NCBI RefSeq assembly: GCF_963576615.1
Contig: NC_088708.1
Span: 49,463,196-49,527,195, forward strand
DNA: 64,000 nucleotides
Direction: 5' to 3'
Source of the DNA: Watersipora subatra
Taxonomy: Eukaryota; Bryozoa; Gymnolaemata; Cheilostomatida; Watersiporidae
Shown: one piece after another, positions 60,301 through 64,000 of the stretch
Layout of the letters: each line of letters opens with the position of its first letter
How positions within the stretch are numbered: the stretch's first letter is position 1
Position numbers and translations under genes: made by a program
The notes under the pieces: generated by a model
Told to the model about the DNA's origin: nothing
What the model saw: the letters and a program-made list of their open reading frames with translations, nothing else
Databases searched by the model: none

Positions 60301-63300
60301 ATATGGTCTTTCCAGCTTAATGAGCTATCAATGATAATTCCAAGAAATTTAACGTTATCTGAGTAATTCAGTTGTCTGTCATTTAAATAAACCACTTCGT
60401 TTAATTGAAATCTGTTTTGGGATTTTGAATTATCATGTAATTAGTTTTATCTACGTTTAACGTCAGTTTATTAGCAAAACACCAAAATTTTAACTTCTCT
60501 AGGTTCAGGGTGATTTGAGCCATGTCTCTCTTTAGATTGTTACTCTCAAAAAATAAAGTGGTATCGTCTGCAAACAAAATTGTTTCAAAAGAATTGATAT
60601 AGAGGAGGAATAAGGTAGGACCCAAGATAGATCCCTGGGGTACCCCACAGGTAATGTTTAGAGACTGAGATCTGACTTTGTTTACATTTACACATTGTGT
60701 TCTATTAGTTAGGTAGTGTTTTATTAGATCAATAGAGTTGTATTCAAAGTTTAGGTTTTGAAGTTTATGCAAGAGGATTGTATGGTCAAGGGTATTAAAT
60801 GCCTTCGAAAAGTCTATAAATATACCAATAATCACCAAGCTGGAGTTTAGCGCTGCAAATGCATTGTTCACAAATTCTATTAAGGCATGGTGCGTACCTT
60901 TGTTTGTTTGGAAACCATATTGGGAGCTAGATACTATATTTTCTTCTTGAATGTGCAATTGTAGCTGGGTGTTTAATACTGATTCGAACACTTTAGAAAA
61001 AATTGGGAGTATGGAAATAGGGCGATAATTAGTTAGACTGGATTTACTACCTTTGTTTTTATATATAGGTAAAACTTTGGCACATTTCATTTTAGAAGGC
61101 ACTGAACTAGTCAGGATAGATTGATTTATTATGTGCGCTAAAGGAGCGGCAATGAAGTCCGCGCTATCCCTAACTAACCCCGCAGGAATTCCATCGATAC
61201 CTTCAGCTTTGTGCTCATTTAAATTTTTTAGAGTTTGGCAACCAAGTCAGCATCAATTAGATGGAAAGTAAATGGTTTATGTTGCTTTTGCTCAGAGTAT
61301 GGATAGCTTGGACAGGATGGAATTTTCCTAGCTAGATTTGGCCCTATTTCAGTAAAGAAAGTGTTAAAAGAATTTGCTATATCTAAGGGTTCACAAAGGG
61401 TGTGTTTATCATTATCTATAAGCTTTTCAATAGTCGAATGACAGCTATTTTTGCGTCCACAAGCTTCGTTAATAGCTTTCCATAGCTTTCTAGGATTACC
61501 AGTCAAATCATTTACTAATTGAGTGTAATAGTCAGTTTTAGCCTGTCTTATTAAGCTAGACACTTTATTTCGTTGTTTAATATAGCGTGGTTTTAATAAC
61601 GGGCTAAAGGGGTAAGTTTTATGCTTTTGAAATAGCGCATTTTTTTTCGTATTTTTTTTAGAAGCGCTTGGTTAATCCACGGATTTTTAAATGTTTATAA
61701 ATGATTAGATGTGTTACTTACTGTAGTTATATTACATGTGTTACTTACTGTAGTTATATTAGATGTGTTACTGCAGTTATATTAGATGTGTTACTCACTG
61801 TACTTATATTAGATGTGTGACTTACTGTAGTTATATTAGATGTGTTACTTACTGCAGTTATATTAGATGTGTTACTTACTGCAGTTATATTAGATGTGTT
61901 ACTTACTGCAGTTATATTAGATGTGTTACTTACTGTAGTTATATTAGATGTGTTACTTACTGTAGTTATATTATATGTGTGACTTACTGTAGTTATATTA
62001 GATGTGTTACTTACTGTAGTTATATTAGATGTGTTACTTACTGTAGTTATATTAGATGTGTTACTTACTGTAGTTATATTATATGTGTGACTTACTGTAG
62101 TTATATTATATGTGTGACTTACTGTAGTTATATTAGATGTGTTACTTACTGTAGTTATATTAGATGCGCAACTTACTGTAGTTATATTAGATGTGTTACT
62201 TACTGTAGTTATATTAGATGTGTTACTTACTGTAGTTATATTAGATGCGCAACTTACTGAACAATCTCCCGGAAGGCTGTCAGCTCGCTATCATGCCTTC
62301 CAACTTTTTCTTCAACTCGATCAAACCGTTCATCATTTCGCTGTTCCGCCCGCTCTAATAGCAGTTTCTCAGCTTTGGACCTGTTTATATTATCTACAAC
62401 TTTAGAGAGCACCTGCTGCCTGTTAGGAGTGTCACCTGCAACAGGTGTCAATCAAATGTATTCCATCTACCAAAACTCATTTCTTCATCTATAACTGTGA
62501 TTTAGAAGTGTTATCACTGTTTAAAGGACAGATAATAGAAGAAGAGCCAAGCCAACATAGTTGTATACAAGCAAGGGTTAGTTGAATGTATGTGTTGCTA
62601 TTGATTATACAAGGAGAGTGCATGTGAAAGTTTGGGAGTAAATTTTAATTGGTAGTTGTGGCTCATGTAATAATAATTGCTTGACCTAGCATTAGTTCTT
62701 GTTATTCACTTGTGTAGTGAGTACTGTTAGTATTAAGTAAACCTAACTTTCATCTTCAGTTAAAAAGAAACAGTTGTATAAATAAAAAGATAAATAATGA
62801 CTGAACACAAACCATAATCATATTTTTAACAAACATAATTGTATAAAATAAATTAAGGTAAATGAAGTCTACTCAATGATTCCAAAGTTTTCTGTAAGTG
62901 GTAAGATGGACCATCTTTCCTCCCTTCATATTCAGCATCTGAAGACGGAACACCTTGAATTGAGCTTTGCTGCCTGTATCTTCTTGATGTATCCTCAGTT
63001 GTTCCTATCTATAAATAAGGCAAAGATAGGAAACCAGACAAACATTTAAGGTGCATTTTCTAATGAGAAAAGTTAACATTGACTTCATGTGATTCAACAG
63101 CCACCATTTAACCATTTAACTGTCTAACCGTTTCTTCATCTAACCATCTAACCGTCTCACAGTCCAACTCTCTGACCGTCGGACCATTTGACTGTCTCAC
63201 TGTCTAACCACCTAACTGTCTAACTCTCTCATTGTCCAACCATCTCACTGTCTCACCATCCAAGCATACTGTCCAGCCCTTGAAACCTATTCTCCCTGCC

Positions 63301-64000
63301 CACCGTCCATCTTCTGCTGAGCACCGTTGACCATCTATCAGTTACTGCCTAACACCTGTTGCCTTCCATTTAAGACATAAAGACTGACACATAAGTTCTA
63401 ACGCTTACAGATAATATGGTAAAAGTTCTTGCAAAATCTTACAAAACATGTGGCATCATATCTGATGACCAGCCAACTGCAAACATAAGGAAACACTATA
63501 ACAAGTACAAGAGAAATAGGTTACTCTTGAGTAGCTGGTAACTTTTCTACAAGTCCATGTTTTGTTATTCTTACCTGAGGTTGTTGAACCCATTGTGTTT
63601 TTCCCATCTTATCATTGCCTTGTTCAAAGGTCTCTGTTATCTCCATTTGTTGAGAATTATTTTTTCTTGAAGACTTACGCGTTCCATCCCTACTGCCGCC
63701 AGACCATGTAGCAGAAAAGTTCAACTCAGACCCACCTTGCCAATCATGTAGCTGTTCAGTATCCTCAGTATGGACGGCAGAAGTTATGTCCTCCACAAAG
63801 ATCCCTTCCTTTTCTATATACTTTTTTTTTGCTTCCCCTCTATCTAGTTCTTTCTCTTGCAGTTGTATATCAGTTGTACTTTCTCTTTCGTTATACTCAA
63901 GTCTTGTCCCTTTGTAAGTTGTTTTTCCTTTAGATGCTTCATCATATCCATTTATTAACTTTTTACTAGAATTTTCAGATGTTTCTTCATCATATCTAAA
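48394..64000 (-). CDS. QRICH2: QRICH2-like protein with DUF4795 coiled-coil domain, 5'-incomplete
   Basis: Family role: QRICH2 is needed for sperm flagellum assembly. Exons on the minus strand: 64000-63575 (cut by the window edge), 63008-62873, 62435-62258, 58576-58391, 55601-55475, 54791-54697, 54526-54325, 48612-48394 with a stop codon. All phases agree (522 codons plus stop). The GTAGAC donor at 62872 is weak. Order: a charged low-complexity region; a long coiled coil with DUF4795 features (SMKSDKRDIAELVDMKYF, LRFKVKNLEQEFNWRETIDK); a CxxC segment FNCLACNKNVSLDPNK; then SHRPYTSYELKSIREQ; and finally IVFGHDGKIYKGNQ. The zinc-like CxxC after the coiled coil and a DG-IYKG motif near the C-terminus fit QRICH2 as I recall it. 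C16orf96-type DUF4795 proteins are the alternative. Introns hold three large transposon insertions. Confidence 0.68.
48830..48985 (-). mobile_element. second copy of the tRNA-like SINE with (TA)n tail
   Basis: On the minus strand a decayed A-box (TAGCTTAATGATCAAGTTGG) precedes ATTTTAATTGCTATAACTGG and a (TA)n tail at 48833-48850, paralleling 46745-46925. Confidence 0.4.
49000..50354. other. QRICH2-like intron, mostly unique AT-rich DNA
   Basis: It contains the interspersed repeat 49055-49170 (partner at 23490-23640) and a small hairpin CCAAACACG/CGTGTGTTTGG at 49192-49218. No coding exon was recognised. Confidence 0.45.
50355..50465 (+). mobile_element. orphan 3' end of an R2-type retrotransposon
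   Basis: GATCTTGAGGCGAGTGCTCA, AACTCCCAGGTCTCTGGTAG, then GAGACCCGAGTTAGAGCAG and GGGGTGAGGAAA match, almost base for base, the last coding bases and 3' UTR of the element at 54143-54230. It ends in T and TA repeats and is followed directly by the start of the next copy in the same orientation. Confidence 0.85.
50488..50560 (+). promoter_or_regulatory. tRNA-like pol III promoter at the 5' end of the retroelement
   Basis: TAGCGTAGTTGGTAAGG fits an A box and CAGTTCAAACCCC fits a B box, 45 bp apart. It could be a tRNA-derived SINE head fused to the retroelement, or a part of its 5' UTR. Confidence 0.5.
50742..54182 (+). pseudogene. retroelement polyprotein, decayed (RT plus restriction-like endonuclease)
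   Basis: N-terminal WTRTDDMDLMQCYFMSEP is a Myb/SANT-like opening seen in such elements. The RT core has AWIDYKKAYDSIPHSW, YQGDSLSPLLFCI and the catalytic FYMDD. After RT come CRLCKDAPETIQHIISGC (Cys/His knuckle) and PDIVVVDKENKRATIIDIAV, the restriction-like endonuclease motif. From about 51640 to 54182 the frame is constant, broken only by stops at 51903, 52194, 52716 and 53139. Upstream, the region 51465-51640 is read in a different frame, so two frameshifts are present. It cannot make a full product. Confidence 0.85.
54882..55355. repeat. 30-bp minisatellite, about 16 copies
   Basis: The unit is TGCCACATGTACATACTGTA followed by CCATACTACA. Copies are in register; the length allows open frames on both strands which are spurious. 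It lies in the 0.7-kb QRICH2-like intron between exons 55601-55475 and 54791-54697. On the gene's strand each unit contains CAGTATGT, a weak donor-like word. Confidence 0.95.
55602..56303. other. QRICH2-like intron, no other feature
   Basis: AT-rich DNA up to the hAT element at 56312. No exon or repeat was recognised. Confidence 0.4.
56682..56819 (-). pseudogene. hAT transposase C-terminal (dimerisation) remnant
   Basis: On the minus strand the frame reads PPSSVASESVFSMTGYIDSD, stop, KRLAERIESLTVIK. This is the conserved hAT dimerisation motif (family form PPSS-ASERVFS-AG). An internal TAA and the loss of the rest of the gene mark it as dead. It supports the minus orientation of the element. 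Confidence 0.85.
57300..58173. mobile_element. TTAA-flanked MITE, copy 2 (874 bp), nested in the hAT element
   Basis: Same termini (AGGTTGACTTGCAACAA... complement) and interior as the element at 4604-5506, with TTAA at 57296-57299 and 58174-58177. It splits the CCGATTCAGATAC/CATATCGGCACC subterminal region of the hAT element, so it jumped later. Confidence 0.88.
58600..59609. repeat. 27-bp splice-donor minisatellite, left block (about 37 copies)
   Basis: Read on the minus (gene) strand the unit is CAGTAAGTAACACATCTAAT followed by ATAACTA. It differs mainly at one base (TACAGT/TGCAGT). The block runs up to the acceptor of exon 58576-58391. The minus frame gives a spurious NTSNITAVS repeat of 27 nt periodicity. 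Confidence 0.97.
59610..61703 (-). mobile_element. 5'-truncated CR1/Jockey-like LINE inserted in the minisatellite
   Basis: A 2.1-kb insertion interrupts the 27-bp array. ATTA at 59606-59609 and 61704-61707 is a plausible short target duplication. The minus-strand 3' end is AT-rich and finishes in ACAAACAAACAG rather than poly(A). The apurinic endonuclease domain is absent, as expected for a 5'-truncated copy. Confidence 0.88.
59770..61563 (-). pseudogene. LINE reverse transcriptase, frameshifted
   Basis: Minus-strand segments in successive frames: 61563-61228 (YYTQLVNDLTGNPRKLWKAI), 61102-60401 (NYRPISILPIFSKVFE, IFIDFSKAFNTLDH, CGVPQGSILGPTLF, ILFADDTTLF), 60395-59838 (FLGIIIDSSLSWKDHI) and 60006-59770 (LASAWNGLPVGLRR). 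Together they give RT motifs in order plus the characteristic C-terminal tail of CR1/Jockey-like LINEs. At least three frameshifts are present, and a few residues before FADD are missing. It is non-functional. Confidence 0.88.
61704..62257. repeat. 27-bp splice-donor minisatellite, right block (about 20 copies)
   Basis: Continuation of the same array beyond the LINE. On the minus strand its first unit is the splice junction itself: exon 62435-62258 ends TTCA and the intron starts GTAAGTTGCGCATC, followed by GTAAGTAACACATC in the next unit. Confidence 0.97.

Noticed and set aside
58600-62257. Could the regular 27-bp array be a CRISPR locus?
   Set aside because: There are no unique spacers; units are contiguous near-identical copies in a eukaryotic intron.

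Overview
The window is nuclear DNA from a multicellular animal. Genes are split into many short exons with GT-AG introns. Domain content is animal-specific: a RhoGEF with C1, DH and PH domains, a myosin-light-chain-kinase-type kinase with a calmodulin-binding tail, and a QRICH2-like flagellar protein. The DNA is AT-rich and crowded with minisatellites and DNA transposons. A C1 domain inside an ARHGEF11/12-type RhoGEF is known from Drosophila RhoGEF2 and other invertebrates, so an invertebrate (possibly a lophotrochozoan) is most likely; I cannot name the species.

Layout. 1-21124 (+): the 3' part of an ARHGEF11/12 (RhoGEF2)-type gene, 19 exons joined in one consistent frame (1050 codons plus stop), with a poly(A) signal at 21742. 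Its introns hold a TTAA-flanked MITE, a 45-bp minisatellite, fold-back elements and a possible nested minus-strand exon pair. About 22904-24597 (-): two exons of an unrecognised multi-pass membrane protein, convergent with the RhoGEF. 26910-36713 (-): a complete MLCK-like kinase in eight exons, including one GC-AG intron inside the ATP-binding loop. About 37973-45502: a long diverged inverted repeat whose left arm carries an apparently intact two-exon piggyBac-like transposon; the right arm preserves the empty site. 48394-64000 (-): the 3' part of a QRICH2-like (DUF4795) gene in eight exons. Its introns contain a decayed R2-type (restriction-like-endonuclease) retrotransposon, an hAT element with a MITE nested inside it, and a 27-bp minisatellite split by a CR1/Jockey-like LINE.

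The most unusual theme is that several minisatellites consist of repeated consensus 5' splice sites. In the QRICH2-like gene the array starts exactly at an exon's splice donor and runs to the next acceptor, so apart from the inserted LINE the whole intron is a tandem of about 58 GTAAGT donors. A shorter donor-like repeat starts at a RhoGEF donor (3461), and the 45-bp array inside the RhoGEF gene carries two donor consensus motifs per unit. The host genes are cytoskeletal or motility proteins but share no operon-like arrangement; each is regulated on its own as far as can be seen.
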